In this document: positions 1-9,432 of the stretch, one piece after another
How positions within the stretch are numbered: the first letter of the stretch is position 1
Layout: each line of letters begins with the position of its first letter
Origin: Methyloceanibacter caenitepidi
Lineage (GTDB): Bacteria; Pseudomonadota; Alphaproteobacteria; Rhizobiales; Methyloligellaceae
Length of the DNA: 64,000 bases
Direction of reading: 5' to 3'
Assembly: GCF_000828475.1 (NCBI RefSeq)
Contig: NZ_AP014648.1
Span: forward strand, 62,001 to 126,000
Made by a program: the position numbers and the translations under genes
Notes under the pieces: generated by a model
Databases searched by the model: none
What the model saw: the letters and a program-made list of their open reading frames with translations, nothing else
Told to the model about the DNA's origin: nothing

Positions 1-563
1 TGGTGCTCAAGCATGGGCCCGATCCGGCCGAGATCGATGGCTTCCGCGTCGTCGACGAAGAAGATCGCATGCGGATTACCCATGCTGACCACGCCCGGCG
101 AATGCAGCACCGGCGCATCGATCGGCCCGGCCTGCAACTCGATGCAGCTCGTGTCGTGAAACTCCTCGGTCAGAGGAATCTCATCCCAGGCAAGACGCGG
201 CTCGCCCATGTCGATGGTGACGAGACCGTCCGGACCCGCATACGCGCCGAGCACCTGATCTTCGGTTTCGATGGTCACCGTAGGGCGGCCGAGCTCACCG
301 GCCACGACGCCCGCCACGCAGCGTGCCGCGTTGCCGCAGGCGGCCACTTCGCCCCCGTCGGCATTCCAGATGCGCATGAACACGTCCGCCTCGGACGAGG
401 GATCGAGCGCGATCAGCTGGTCGCAGCCGATACCCGTCGCTCGGTCCGCGATCGCGCGCACCGCATCCGCCGGCAAGGAAAGATCGTCGTGACGGCGATC
501 GATCACGACAAAGTCGTTCCCGAGACCGTTCATCTTGCGGAAGCTGTGCGTGGTGGCGCTCAT
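1..563 (-). CDS. dapF: Diaminopimelate epimerase, 3' end cut by the window edge
   Basis: DapF converts LL-diaminopimelate to meso-diaminopimelate for lysine and peptidoglycan synthesis in the cytoplasm. The reading frame opens with ATG at 563 and runs off the left edge after about 187 codons, against about 280 for the whole family. The N-terminal motif KMNGLGNDFVVID, the first catalytic cysteine in ADGGEVAACGNAARC, and GNPHAIFFVDD near the edge are all characteristic. The second catalytic cysteine lies outside the window. Its neighbour on the same strand is an MFS transporter 70 bases upstream. Confidence 0.95.
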   Translation of the reverse strand, partial: MSATTHSFRKMNGLGNDFVVIDRRHDDLSLPADAVRAIADRATGIGCDQLIALDPSSEADVFMRIWNADGGEVAACGNAARCVAGVVAGELGRPTVTIETEDQVLGAYAGPDGLVTIDMGEPRLAWDEIPLTEEFHDTSCIELQAGPIDAPVLHSPGVVSMGNPHAIFFVDDAEAIDLGRIGPMLEH

Positions 564-632
564 CGTCTTCAATCCCAAAGGTTCGGCTCTCTATAGCGCC
601 GTCCTCGGCGGTGCCGCTAGGCCTGCTCGCAA

Positions 633-1832
633 CTACGCCTGCTCGACCGGTCGCAGCGCCAGAAAGGCCACTAGGGCCGCGCCGGCGAACCCCGCGCCTG
701 TCAGGAACGTGGCTTCCGGCGACACGGCATCCCACAGAATGCCAGCAACCAGGCTCGCCGCCAGCGTGGCGACCCCGACGGTGAGGCCGAAGACGCCGAA
801 GGCCGTGCCGCGAAGCTTGGCGGGCGCCGCATGGGCCACCAGCGCCGACAGCACGCCCTGTGTCAGTCCCAAATGGAGACCCCAGAGCCCGATGGCAAGG
901 AACACGGTCACGAGACCCGAACCAAACGCCAGCAGCAGGTCCGCGGCGATGAGGGCGGTCAACCCTGCCAAAAGTGGCGGCCGCGCGCCGAATTTGTCCT
1001 GGAGCCGGCCCACCGGATAGGCGGTGACCGCGAAGACAATGCTCATCACGGCGATCACCGCCGGCGCGAGCGCGAGAGGAAGACCTGCTCCATAGGCCCG
1101 GATCACCAGGAACGCCTCGCTGAACCGGGCCAGGGTGAACACGGCTCCCGCGCCCACCACGAACCAGTAGAACCCGCCGAGACCGCCCAAGTCCCGCAGT
1201 TTGATGGGCACACGTTTGGCGCCGTCCGCCGACAGGTGCTGGGGTCCGGGATCCCGGACAAAGATCAGAAGGATCGCGACAGAGATTACGGCGGGGATGA
1301 CTGCGAACCACAACACGGTGCGGATGTCGTCGTTGAACAGAGCCATGAGCCCGATGGCCAGCAGCGGCCCGAGCGTCGCGCCGACCGTGTCGAGCGATTG
1401 CCGCAAGCCGAAGGCGGCGCCCCGTTGCGCCGGCGGCGTCACATCCGCGACCAACGCATCGCGTGGAGCCCCGCGAATGCCTTTTCCGATCCTGTCCACC
1501 AGGCGCGCGAACGCCACCAGCGCGACCGTGCTCGCCAAGGGAAACAGCGGCTTGGTCACGGCCGCGAGGCCGTAGCCCGCGACCGCCAGGGCCTTGCGGC
1601 GCCGGAGCGTGTCCGAAAGCCAGCCCGAGAAGACCTTCACGATCTGGGCGGCGGCTTCCGCGATCCCCTCCACAAGGCCGAGCACCGCGGCGCTGGCACC
1701 GAGATTGACGACCAGGAACAGGGGCAGCAGTCCGTGGATCAGCTCCGAGGACACATCCATGAAGAGGGATGTGAAGCCCAGCGCCCACACCGTCGGCGGG
1801 AGCGCCTTGCGGGTTGTCGTCGTTGCGCGCAC
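633..1832 (-). CDS. MFS transporter
   Basis: This 399-residue protein is almost entirely hydrophobic and fits a 12-segment major facilitator. A cytoplasmic-loop type motif (GWLSDTLRRRKAL) follows the second predicted segment, and a loop rich in charged residues (DRIGKGIRGAPRDAL) follows the fourth. The GKGIRGAPRDAL signature recurs in a subgroup of uncharacterised MFS proteins often annotated as drug or sugar efflux. The substrate cannot be told from sequence. It lies upstream of dapF on the same strand and diverges from the amidase gene across a 111-base gap. Confidence 0.85.
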   Translation of the reverse strand: MRATTTTRKALPPTVWALGFTSLFMDVSSELIHGLLPLFLVVNLGASAAVLGLVEGIAEAAAQIVKVFSGWLSDTLRRRKALAVAGYGLAAVTKPLFPLASTVALVAFARLVDRIGKGIRGAPRDALVADVTPPAQRGAAFGLRQSLDTVGATLGPLLAIGLMALFNDDIRTVLWFAVIPAVISVAILLIFVRDPGPQHLSADGAKRVPIKLRDLGGLGGFYWFVVGAGAVFTLARFSEAFLVIRAYGAGLPLALAPAVIAVMSIVFAVTAYPVGRLQDKFGARPPLLAGLTALIAADLLLAFGSGLVTVFLAIGLWGLHLGLTQGVLSALVAHAAPAKLRGTAFGVFGLTVGVATLAASLVAGILWDAVSPEATFLTGAGFAGAALVAFLALRPVEQA

Positions 1833-1943
1833 CGGACCTTGGCCTTCGGCTGATCGGGGGTTTCAAGCGTTGCGGTGGGGGCACTTCTATGGCGTTGTGT
1901 CCGTCGCTGCACCTTCTTTTCAAAAGACGGAGGCAAATAAGAA

Positions 1944-3140
1944 ATGCTGGGCATTCCGAAACACGACCCCGTTCATGCGCTCGTTCCCCATACGCTCGAA
2001 GAGCCGCTTGCGGGAGCCGAGGACGGACCCCTCGCGGGACGCAGCTTCATGGTGAAGGACCTCTTCGCCATCGAGGGCCGCAAGACAGGGAACGGCAATC
2101 CGGAATCCTATGCTGCCGCGACGCCCGCCCTTGCGACGGCGCCCGCCGTGGCGACGCTCCTGGACGCGGGCGCGACCCTGACCGGCATCACCATTTGCGA
2201 TGAATTCTTCTACAGCGTGCTCGGCACCAACGCCCATTACGGCCAGCCGGTGAACCCGCGCTCGGGCCGCTACGTGACCGGCGGCTCCTCTTGCGGCTCG
2301 GCCGCCGCCGTGGCCGCGCAGATGTGCGATTTCGCACTCGGCTCCGACACGGGCGGCTCGATCCGCGTCCCGGCCTCGTTCTGTGGGCTGTTCGGGCTCC
2401 GTCCGACCCACGGCCGCATCGCCATGAACGGTGTGACGCCGATGGCCCCAAGCTTCGACACCGTTGGTGTCCTGGCGGCGGATGCCGAGCTGTTCCGGAC
2501 CGTCTCCCGTCTCCTGTTGCAGGGAGACGGCCGCGAGGCACCGATCGAGCGGCTCATCCTCGCGAAGGACATCGTCTCCGAATGCGAGGCCAGCGTGGAC
2601 CAGCTCGTCTGGCGCACCCTCGATGCGCTCGCGCCCGCCCTTCCGGACGTCCAGCAGGCCGACATCGCGGGAGAGACCATCGTCGCTTGGCGGTCGGCCT
2701 TCGCGACGATCCAAGGCTTCGAGATCCAGTCGACGCTCCTGCCCTTCGTGAGGGACAACGACGTCGAGCTCGGGCCCGGGATCAAGGAGCGCTTCGAGAT
2801 CGCCGCGGGCATTCGTCCGGAGGACGCCGAGGAGGCGCGCCAAGTCCGCCAGACCGTGGCCGCCCATCTCAAGTCCATCCTCCAGCCCGGAACCGCGATC
2901 GTCCTGCCCACGACGCCCACCCAGCCTCCCGAGCGCAACATTCCGGACGGCGCCTCGTTCGCGGAGTACCGCACGCGCACGCTACAGAATACGTGCATGG
3001 CGGGCCTCGCCGGGCTGCCGCAAATTTCGGTTCCCGTGGGCGAAGCGTCAGGCTGCCCGGCCGGGCTATCCTTCATCGGCTGGGAAGGCGGCGACGAGGC
3101 CCTGTTGGACTTCGCGGTCGGCCTGTCGGATATGCTCTAG
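1944..3140 (+). CDS. Amidase signature family protein
   Basis: The 398-residue protein belongs to the amidase signature hydrolases. The Ser-cisSer-Lys triad is visible: Lys38 in MVKDLF, the cis-Ser near residue 115 in GGSSCGSAAAV, and the nucleophile near residue 139 in GSDTGGSIRVP. At about 400 residues it is shorter than GatA (about 480) and resembles plant AMI1-type and bacterial stand-alone amidases. No gatB or gatC is adjacent, so a role in tRNA amidation is unlikely. The physiological amide is unknown. Start at ATG 1944. An SMR transporter gene follows after 48 bases and may be co-transcribed. Confidence 0.85.
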   Translation: MLGIPKHDPVHALVPHTLEEPLAGAEDGPLAGRSFMVKDLFAIEGRKTGNGNPESYAAATPALATAPAVATLLDAGATLTGITICDEFFYSVLGTNAHYGQPVNPRSGRYVTGGSSCGSAAAVAAQMCDFALGSDTGGSIRVPASFCGLFGLRPTHGRIAMNGVTPMAPSFDTVGVLAADAELFRTVSRLLLQGDGREAPIERLILAKDIVSECEASVDQLVWRTLDALAPALPDVQQADIAGETIVAWRSAFATIQGFEIQSTLLPFVRDNDVELGPGIKERFEIAAGIRPEDAEEARQVRQTVAAHLKSILQPGTAIVLPTTPTQPPERNIPDGASFAEYRTRTLQNTCMAGLAGLPQISVPVGEASGCPAGLSFIGWEGGDEALLDFAVGLSDML

Positions 3141-3188
3141 GACGGCAGCAAGAAGACACATCGCAAGGAGCAAGGAACAGACCGCGCC

Positions 3189-3530
3189 GTGACCTCACTC
3201 AAGCCATTTCTCTATCTGGCCCTTGCCATCGTGTTCGAGGTGATCGGCACCACGGCCCTCAAGGAGTCGAATGGCTTCACCCGGCTTTGGCCGAGCGTCG
3301 TCACGGCGCTGGCCTACACGGTCTCCTTTACCGCGCTCGCGTTCACCCTCAAGTCGATTCCCGTCGGGCTCGCCTACGCGATCTGGTCCGGCGTCGGCAT
3401 CGTCCTGATCGCGGCGATCGGCTGGTTTCGGTTCCGGCAGACGCTCGACACGCCGGCCATCATCGGGCTCGCCCTGATCGTGGCGGGCGTCGTCGTCATC
3501 AACGCCTTCTCGAAGTCGCTGCCGCACTAG
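3189..3530 (+). CDS. Small multidrug resistance (SMR) transporter, EmrE/Qac-like
   Basis: The 113-residue protein has four hydrophobic segments and the SMR hallmark EVIGTTALKESNGFT, whose glutamate (about residue 17) is the proton/substrate-coupling acid. The VGLAYAIWSGVG motif of the third segment is also present. The EVIGTTALK form resembles EmrE/Qac proteins rather than guanidinium exporters. The start is GTG at 3189, preceded by AAGGAGCAAGGAA. It probably exports cationic compounds across the inner membrane. A strong terminator-like hairpin lies about 130 bases downstream. The window holds a second, different SMR gene at 24447. Confidence 0.9.
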   Translation: MTSLKPFLYLALAIVFEVIGTTALKESNGFTRLWPSVVTALAYTVSFTALAFTLKSIPVGLAYAIWSGVGIVLIAAIGWFRFRQTLDTPAIIGLALIVAGVVVINAFSKSLPH

Positions 3531-3660
3531 GGCGGCGTCCGGGCGCTTGACTTCTAGGGCGCCCTGACCGACATTCCGCGCGAAATTCATGGCAGCTCGA
3601 TCCCGAGCCGCCGCCCTTTCCGGGGTCTTGGCCGTGCCGAGATTAGGAAAGGGGGGTCAA

Positions 3661-3696
3661 CACCCGTCAGCGCGATGCGCCCACGGGTGCTTTTTT
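3661..3696 (+). terminator. Rho-independent terminator
   Basis: Perfect 7-bp arms CACCCGT (3661-3667) and ACGGGTG (3683-3689) are followed by C and six T residues. The hairpin separates the amidase/SMR unit from the secreted SH3-like gene. Confidence 0.8.
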
Positions 3697-3765
3697 GGTT
3701 GCGTACTTGGCTTCGGACCGAGAACGCAGCGCCAGACCTTGATCCGCAAGATGGAGGCGGACGCA

Positions 3766-4176
3766 ATGGTGTCGATGTTCAATAGCCGGACTTTTGGCTT
3801 GGCGGCGGCCCTGACGCTGACGGGACTGTCGGCGACCGCACTGGCCCAGCAGCCGCAGGTCCCGGTTTTGGTCGGCGGCGAGGCGGATTACGACGCCTGC
3901 GGCTCGCAGGGTGTGGTGCGGGGCCTCGACCCCAACGGCGACGGATTCCTTGCCGTGCGCGGCGGACCCAGCTCCAAGTACGGCATGCTGGATAAGATCT
4001 ACAACGGCATGATCGTCAATCTTTGCGATCAGCGCGGGAGTTGGCTCGGTGTCGTCTATTCGCACGAGACCAGGGATTGCGGCGTCGGGACGCCCTGGCC
4101 GCGCCGGCAAGCCTATTCCGGCCCGTGCCGCTCCGGCTGGGTCTACAAGAAATTCGTAACGGACTACGCCGGCTGA
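3766..4176 (+). CDS. Secreted SH3-like domain protein
   Basis: From ATG 3766 the product is 136 residues: a signal peptide (SRTFGLAAALTLTGLSATALA, cleavage after ALA) and a compact domain of about 100 residues. LAVRGGPSSKYGMLDKI followed by GMIVNLCDQRGSWLGV and a final GWVYKKFV is the usual layout of a bacterial SH3 domain. Four cysteines suggest periplasmic disulfides. Starts at 3751, 3766 and 3775 share the frame. 3766 is preferred because GGAGG lies eight bases before it. The stop overlaps the ffh start (TGATG), suggesting coupling. The function is unknown; such domains often bind cell wall. Confidence 0.7.
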   Translation: MVSMFNSRTFGLAAALTLTGLSATALAQQPQVPVLVGGEADYDACGSQGVVRGLDPNGDGFLAVRGGPSSKYGMLDKIYNGMIVNLCDQRGSWLGVVYSHETRDCGVGTPWPRRQAYSGPCRSGWVYKKFVTDYAG

Positions 4177-5696
4177 TGTTCGAGACCCTTTCCGATCGCC
4201 TTTCCGGCATTTTCGACAAGCTCACGCGCCGCGGCGCGCTAAGCGAGGAGGACGTGTCCGAAGCCATGCGCGAAGTGCGCCGGGCCCTGATCGAGGCCGA
4301 CGTCGCGCTCGACGTGGTGAAGTCGTTCACGGACCGGGTGAAGGCCAAGGCCGTGGGCCAGGACGTGGTGAAGTCGGTGACGCCCGGCCAGATGGTGGTC
4401 AAGATCGTCAACGACGAACTCGTCCGCATGCTGGGCTCCGAGGCCCAGGGCATCGATCTCGCGGCCACCCCGCCCGTCGTCATGATGATGGTCGGGCTGC
4501 AGGGCTCCGGTAAAACCACCACCACGTCGAAGCTCGCCCATCGCCTCACGACCCGCGACAAGCAGAAGGTCATGATGGCCTCGCTCGACACGCGCCGTCC
4601 GGCGGCGCAAGAGCAACTTCGCGTGCTCGGCGAACAGGCCAATGTCGCCACCCTGCCGATCGTCGAGGGCCAGAGCCCGACCGAAATTACCGAGCGGGCC
4701 GTCAAGGCGGCCCGGCTCGGCGGCTTCGACGTGCTGATCCTCGATACCGCCGGCCGCACCCATATCGACGAAGAGCTGATGGCCGAGACGGCGGCGATCG
4801 AGAAGATCGCCCAGCCGCACGAGACACTGCTCGTCGCCGATGCGCTGACTGGTCAGGACGCGGTGAACCTCGCCAAGAACTTCGGCGAGCGGGTCGACCT
4901 GACCGGCATCGTTCTGACTCGCGTCGACGGCGACGGCCGTGGCGGCGCGGCGCTTTCCATGCGTGCGGTGTCAGGTAAGCCCATCAAGCTGATGGGTGTC
5001 GGCGAAAAGCTCGACGCCCTCGAAGATTTCCATCCAGATCGCATCGCCGGCCGCATTTTGGGCATGGGCGACGTGGTGGGCCTCGTCGAGAAGGCCATGG
5101 AGACGGTCGAGGCCGACAAGGCCCAGAAGATGGCCGAGCGCATGAAGAAGGGCGCGTTCGACCTCAACGACCTCTCCGAACAGCTCGGACAAATGCAGAA
5201 GCTTGGCGGCATGGGCGGCGTGCTCTCCATGCTGCCCGGCATCGGCAAGGTGAAGAAACAGCTCGACGCTGCCAATCTCGACGACAGTGTTCTCAAGCGC
5301 CAGCAAGCGATCATCAGCTCGATGACGAAGGGCGAGCGCAAGAATCCGAAACTGCTGAACGCCTCGCGCAAGAAGCGCGTCGCGGCGGGCTCGGGGACGA
5401 GCGTGCAGGACATCAACAAGCTCGTGAAAATGCACCGCCAGATGGCCGACATGATGAAGGCCATGGGCAAGAAACGCGGCGCGCTCGCGGGCCTGTTCGG
5501 CGGCGGCATGCCGCAAATGCCGGCCGACATGCCCGAGGGCGGAAGCCTCCCTAAGGGCGCGGAACTGCCCGCCAATTTTCCGGGCCTACCCGGCGGCGGA
5601 CTTCCCGGCGGCTTGCCGGGGCTCCCGGGTACAGGCCTCCCAGGCGGCCTACCCGGACTTCGAGGACTTCCCGGACAGCGCAAGAAGAAGCGCTGA
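4176..5696 (+). CDS. ffh: Signal recognition particle protein Ffh
   Basis: Ffh is the GTPase of the bacterial SRP. It binds 4.5S RNA and nascent signal sequences and docks to FtsY. From ATG 4176 the protein has 506 residues: an N domain, a G domain with P-loop GLQGSGKTTTT (about residue 107), DTRRPAAQEQL, DTAGRTHIDEEL and TRVDGDGRGGAAL, then a methionine-rich M domain with the RNA-binding SGTSVQDINKL helix. The last 35 residues are an odd collagen-like tail of GLPGG repeats ending QRKKKR. The rpsP-rimM-trmD-rplS cluster follows at once, a common arrangement. Confidence 0.97.
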   Translation: MFETLSDRLSGIFDKLTRRGALSEEDVSEAMREVRRALIEADVALDVVKSFTDRVKAKAVGQDVVKSVTPGQMVVKIVNDELVRMLGSEAQGIDLAATPPVVMMMVGLQGSGKTTTTSKLAHRLTTRDKQKVMMASLDTRRPAAQEQLRVLGEQANVATLPIVEGQSPTEITERAVKAARLGGFDVLILDTAGRTHIDEELMAETAAIEKIAQPHETLLVADALTGQDAVNLAKNFGERVDLTGIVLTRVDGDGRGGAALSMRAVSGKPIKLMGVGEKLDALEDFHPDRIAGRILGMGDVVGLVEKAMETVEADKAQKMAERMKKGAFDLNDLSEQLGQMQKLGGMGGVLSMLPGIGKVKKQLDAANLDDSVLKRQQAIISSMTKGERKNPKLLNASRKKRVAAGSGTSVQDINKLVKMHRQMADMMKAMGKKRGALAGLFGGGMPQMPADMPEGGSLPKGAELPANFPGLPGGGLPGGLPGLPGTGLPGGLPGLRGLPGQRKKKR

Positions 5697-5742
5697 CCCG
5701 AAACTCACCACCAATTCAACGATCACCTAGGAGTAAGAAACC

Positions 5743-6234
5743 ATGTCACTGAAGATCAGACTGTCGCGGGGCGGCGCCAAGAAGCGCCCGTTTTACCGCA
5801 TCGTCGTTGCCGACTCGCGCAGCCCGCGCGACGGCCGCTACATCGAGAAGGTCGGCACATTCAACCCGCTGTTGCCGAAGGACTCCGACGATCGCATCAA
5901 GCTCGACACCGACCGTGTAAAGCACTGGCTCTCCAACGGCGCGTTGCCGACAGACCGTGTGCTTCGCTTCCTGGACGCCGAAGGCCTGATGAAGCGCGAG
6001 CCGCGCAACAACCCGGAGAAGGCCAAGCCGGGCAAGAAGCGCCTCGAGCGCGAGGAAGCCAAGCGCGCCGCCGAAGAGGAAAAGGCCGCCGCGGCTGCCG
6101 CTGAGAAGGAAGCTGCCGAGCAGGCCGCCGCCGAGGCAGAATCCGCCGACGCAGATGCGGCCACCGAAGAGCAGGCTGACGAAGAGGCGACCGACGAGGT
6201 TGCCGCCGAGGAAGCCAAAGAAGCTTCCGAGTAG
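5743..6234 (+). CDS. rpsP: 30S ribosomal protein S16 with long acidic tail
   Basis: The first 80 residues are canonical S16 ([35 protein letters not shown], then [17 protein letters not shown]). S16 assembles early into the 30S body. The protein is 163 residues long, roughly twice a minimal S16. Residues 90-163 are a low-complexity tail of Ala, Glu and Lys that becomes acidic toward the end and is probably disordered. AGGAG lies nine bases before the ATG. It heads the rpsP-rimM-trmD-rplS group. Confidence 0.95.
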   Translation: MSLKIRLSRGGAKKRPFYRIVVADSRSPRDGRYIEKVGTFNPLLPKDSDDRIKLDTDRVKHWLSNGALPTDRVLRFLDAEGLMKREPRNNPEKAKPGKKRLEREEAKRAAEEEKAAAAAAEKEAAEQAAAEAESADADAATEEQADEEATDEVAAEEAKEASE

Positions 6235-6261
6235 GCGTCCGAGCACGGGCGCGCACGCACG

Positions 6262-6795
6262 GTGGGCGGCGACACAAATCTGGTTCTCCTTGGCGAGATC
6301 GGCGCGGCACAGGGCCTGAAGGGCGAAGTGCGCGTGCGGTCCTACACGGAAGAGCCGGCCGACATCGCCGCCTACGGCCCCTTGCGCAATGAGGCGGGCA
6401 CGAAGACGATTGAGATCAGCCACGTCCGCGTCACGCCCAAGGCGCTGATCGCACGCATCAAGGGCGTGACCACCCGCGAAGCCGCCGAGGCGCTGAACCG
6501 CACCAAACTCTATGTCGCGCGTGACGCGTTGCCCGAGGCGGCCGAAGACGAATGGTACGTTGCGGACCTGATCGGCCTTCTGGCGGTCTCGCCCGACGGC
6601 GCGCCGCTCGGCACGGTGGCGGCGATCCACAATTTCGGCGCGGGCGATATCATCGAAGTCGATCGTACCGACGGCGGCCCGTCTATGCTCGTCGCCTTTT
6701 CGGACGATACGGTTCCCGAGATCGACATTGCTGCGGGACGCCTGGTGCTGGTCCCGCCGGAAGAGATCGAAGCCTCCGAAGACGGCGACGCTTAG
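6262..6795 (+). CDS. rimM: 16S rRNA processing protein RimM
   Basis: RimM helps mature the 30S head and binds S19. The 177-residue product has the N-terminal RimM barrel (LLGEIGAAQGLKGEVRVRSYTE) and a C-terminal PRC barrel starting near EWYVADLIGL. The start is GTG at 6262. It follows rpsP by 27 bases and precedes the adenylate cyclase gene rather than trmD, which is unusual for this conserved operon. Confidence 0.95.
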   Translation: MGGDTNLVLLGEIGAAQGLKGEVRVRSYTEEPADIAAYGPLRNEAGTKTIEISHVRVTPKALIARIKGVTTREAAEALNRTKLYVARDALPEAAEDEWYVADLIGLLAVSPDGAPLGTVAAIHNFGAGDIIEVDRTDGGPSMLVAFSDDTVPEIDIAAGRLVLVPPEEIEASEDGDA

Positions 6796-6836
6796 CGTCA
6801 TGCGATACGGGCGTGTTACACGGTAGAGTGCTTCCC

Positions 6837-8135
6837 ATGACACCCGGCCCCTCCCCGCAAAAAGATCGCCCGGCGCAGCGAAGCGCATCCGATCTGCCGA
6901 TCCTAAATCGGCTCGGGCCGCTGCGGCGCTTCGCCGAGATCGGCATTGCGGGCTACCCGCGCGAGATCCGCATCCGGCTCGCGATCATCAACGTGATGGC
7001 CCTGCTGATCGCCTTCACGTCGATGACCTATGTGGCGACCTACGCAAGTTTCGGGGTCGTGAAATACTGGCCGCTGATCGTGGTCAATCTCGTCCTGGTC
7101 GCCATCGCACTGCTGGCGCCGTTGGCGCATCGCGTAAACGACTGCGCGGCGATGATCGTGATTTGGGTCGCCGAATATGCGGCGCTGTTCTTCTTCGTGC
7201 GCGAACTCGGTCACAACTCGGGCATTCAACTGAACTACATCATCGGCGCGGCGGTCGCCTTCGCGATCTGCGGCATGGGGCACATCCGGCTGGTCGTTGC
7301 GGCGGTACTGTCGGGACTCGCGCTGCATCTCGCCGCGTGGTTCCTGTACCCGCCCGGCAGCGCGCGCATCGTGGCCGACCCCGCGCTGCTGCATAATCTC
7401 TATGTCTCCTCTGCCGTCACGACGTTCGGCATCGTGGCGCTGGTCGTGGGCTACGCCCTCAACAAGGCCGACCGCGCCCGGGCAGAAGCCGACCGGCTGC
7501 TTGCGAACATCCTGCCCGAGCCCATCATCGACCGGTTGAAGTCAAACCCGGCCGAACGCATCGCCGACACCGTGCCGGACGCATCGGTGCTCTTCACCGA
7601 CCTCGTCGGGTTCACAGGGCTCTCGCAGAAGCTCGGCGCGGCCCGGACCGTCGAGATTCTCGATGCGCTCGTGACCGAGTTCGACCGTCTGGCGGCCGCG
7701 TATGGCGTTGAGAAGATCAAGACCATCGGCGACGGCTACATGGCCGTGGCGGGAGTCAGCCGCGCACAGGCCGATCATTGCCAGCGCATCGCTCGGTTGG
7801 CGCTCGCTCTGCCGAAAGTGGTGGCGAAACTGTCGGAGGCCCACGATGTCGAACTGCGTATCCGTATCGGCATCGCCCGGGGCCCGGTCATGGCCGGGGT
7901 GATCGGCGCGGACAAATTCTCCTACGATGTCTGGGGCGAGACGGTGAACTTCGCTGCCCGGCTGGAATCGCACTCGCTCCCGGGGGAGATTCAGGTCTCG
8001 GCGGCGGTCTGCGACGCCCTTGGCGACAAGTTCCTGCTGACCGAGCGCGGGCCCGTCTCCATCAAGGGCGTGGGGACGCGCGAAACATGGTTCTTGATCG
8101 AAGAGGCCGGCCCGGCCCCTGAAGCCACGGCATAA
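6837..8135 (+). CDS. Membrane-bound class III adenylate/guanylate cyclase
   Basis: From ATG 6837 the protein has 432 residues. Six hydrophobic segments fill about residues 40-205, a short linker (LPEPIIDRL, about residue 223) follows, and a class III nucleotide cyclase domain ends the protein. The metal-binding aspartate is in [11 protein letters not shown], the substrate region is [10 protein letters not shown], and the core ends with [29 protein letters not shown]. The Lys in KTIGDGYM and the D in SYDVWG are the pair expected for ATP selectivity, so cAMP is the likely product. It sits between rimM and trmD on the same strand, with only 13 bases to trmD. Confidence 0.9.
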   Translation: MTPGPSPQKDRPAQRSASDLPILNRLGPLRRFAEIGIAGYPREIRIRLAIINVMALLIAFTSMTYVATYASFGVVKYWPLIVVNLVLVAIALLAPLAHRVNDCAAMIVIWVAEYAALFFFVRELGHNSGIQLNYIIGAAVAFAICGMGHIRLVVAAVLSGLALHLAAWFLYPPGSARIVADPALLHNLYVSSAVTTFGIVALVVGYALNKADRARAEADRLLANILPEPIIDRLKSNPAERIADTVPDASVLFTDLVGFTGLSQKLGAARTVEILDALVTEFDRLAAAYGVEKIKTIGDGYMAVAGVSRAQADHCQRIARLALALPKVVAKLSEAHDVELRIRIGIARGPVMAGVIGADKFSYDVWGETVNFAARLESHSLPGEIQVSAAVCDALGDKFLLTERGPVSIKGVGTRETWFLIEEAGPAPEATA

Positions 8136-8148
8136 CTTGGACAGCGCT

Positions 8149-8853
8149 ATGACCTGGAAGGCGACCGTGCTCACCCTGTTCCCGGAGATGTTTCCGGGAC
8201 CGCTCGGTCATAGCCTGGCGGGGAAGGCGCTTGCCGACGGCGTTTGGCAGCTTGACGCGATCGACATCCGGGACTTCGCCCACGACAAGCATCGCTCCGT
8301 GGACGACACGCCCGCCGGCGGGGGCGCGGGCATGGTAATGCGCGCCGACATCGCCGCCGCCGCCATCGACACCGCAAAGGCGAAGGCCCCGGCAGGCACG
8401 CCCACAATCTACCTCTCGCCCCGCGGCACGCCGCTCACGCAGGCCGGTGTCGAGATGCTGGCCCACGGCCCCGGCGTGATCCTACTCTGCGGCCGGTTCG
8501 AGGGGCTGGATCAGCGCGTGCTCGATGCGCGCGAGATCGAGGAGGTCTCCATCGGCGACTATGTGCTTTCGGGCGGGGATCTGGCCGCACATGTGATTAT
8601 GGACGCCTGCGTGCGCCTGCTCCCCGGCGTGGTCGGGAACGCGGGCACCCATGACGAGGAGAGCTTCGCCGCGGGCCTCCTCGAATACCCGCACTACACG
8701 AGGCCCCGGGAGTGGGAAGGCCATGCCATTCCCGACGTGCTTCTCTCCGGCGACCACGAGAAGATCGCGGCCTGGCGCCGCGAACAGGCCGAAGCGCTCA
8801 CGAAGACGCGCCGGCCGGACCTTTGGGAAAAGCACGGCAAGGCCAAATCTTGA
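8149..8853 (+). CDS. trmD: tRNA (guanine-N1)-methyltransferase TrmD
   Basis: TrmD methylates G37 of tRNAs reading CNN codons, preventing +1 frameshifts, using S-adenosylmethionine. The 234-residue protein shows the SPOUT trefoil-knot sequences [16 protein letters not shown] and [13 protein letters not shown] and the catalytic region [18 protein letters not shown]. The usual start [17 protein letters not shown] is at ATG 8149; a TTG four codons upstream is less likely. It belongs to the rpsP-rimM-trmD-rplS group. Confidence 0.96.
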   Translation: MTWKATVLTLFPEMFPGPLGHSLAGKALADGVWQLDAIDIRDFAHDKHRSVDDTPAGGGAGMVMRADIAAAAIDTAKAKAPAGTPTIYLSPRGTPLTQAGVEMLAHGPGVILLCGRFEGLDQRVLDAREIEEVSIGDYVLSGGDLAAHVIMDACVRLLPGVVGNAGTHDEESFAAGLLEYPHYTRPREWEGHAIPDVLLSGDHEKIAAWRREQAEALTKTRRPDLWEKHGKAKS

Positions 8854-8913
8854 TCGAAGTCAGGGCGTAACGGGCCCTACGGTTGAAGCTTCCCGAAAAA
8901 CGAGGAGTTGGGC

Positions 8914-9237
8914 ATGAAATCGATGATGTTGCTTGCCGCCGTGTTGGCGCTGGGACCGACCAGCGAAATTCACGCCCAGGACGCCGACATCGCAGCCGGA
9001 AAGGCCTATGCCGAAGCCGTCTGCGCCAAATGTCACGCAGTGCTGGCGGGCGAGGACCTCTCCTCCGAGTTCGGCGCCACGCCCTTCCAGGAGTTGGCCG
9101 AAAGACCCGGCATGACTGAATACGCGCTGTCGGTGTGGCTCCAGACCTCCCATCCGACCATGCCGGATATCGTCTTGGAGCAGGACGAAATGCGCAACGT
9201 CATCGCCTATATCCGGAGCCTCGACCGCAGGCCTTGA
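8914..9237 (+). CDS. Small periplasmic c-type cytochrome
   Basis: The 107-residue product has a signal peptide ending near EIHAQ and a single haem-attachment motif CAKCH at mature residues about 18-22. The conserved C-terminal helix (EMRNVIAYIRSLDRR) and a possible methionine ligand in PTMPDI are present. This is a class I monohaem cytochrome c, likely a periplasmic electron carrier. ATG 8914 is preferred because GAGGAG lies six bases before it. It lies between trmD and rplS, where cytochromes are not usual. Its partner is unknown; a periplasmic dehydrogenase would be plausible in a methylotroph. Confidence 0.88.
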   Translation: MKSMMLLAAVLALGPTSEIHAQDADIAAGKAYAEAVCAKCHAVLAGEDLSSEFGATPFQELAERPGMTEYALSVWLQTSHPTMPDIVLEQDEMRNVIAYIRSLDRRP

Positions 9238-9432
9238 GGGCGCCGATCCCGCCCAAAAACCATCGACAAACCCCACATCCTGGGGTAGGACACCTCCGCT
9301 GGCTGCCGGGTAAACGCCTTGGGTGGCCTCGAACGTCTGGAAATTTCAAGTCCGGACACCGACCAATCAAAAAGAATGGCGTTCGCTCATGGGCCCCAAG
9401 TGACCCGGCAGGCGCCCGTGAAAGGTACCGAG

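Noticed and set aside
3531..3765. 4.5S RNA gene near ffh
   Set aside because: The conserved GGAAGCAGCC-type domain is absent from this gap.
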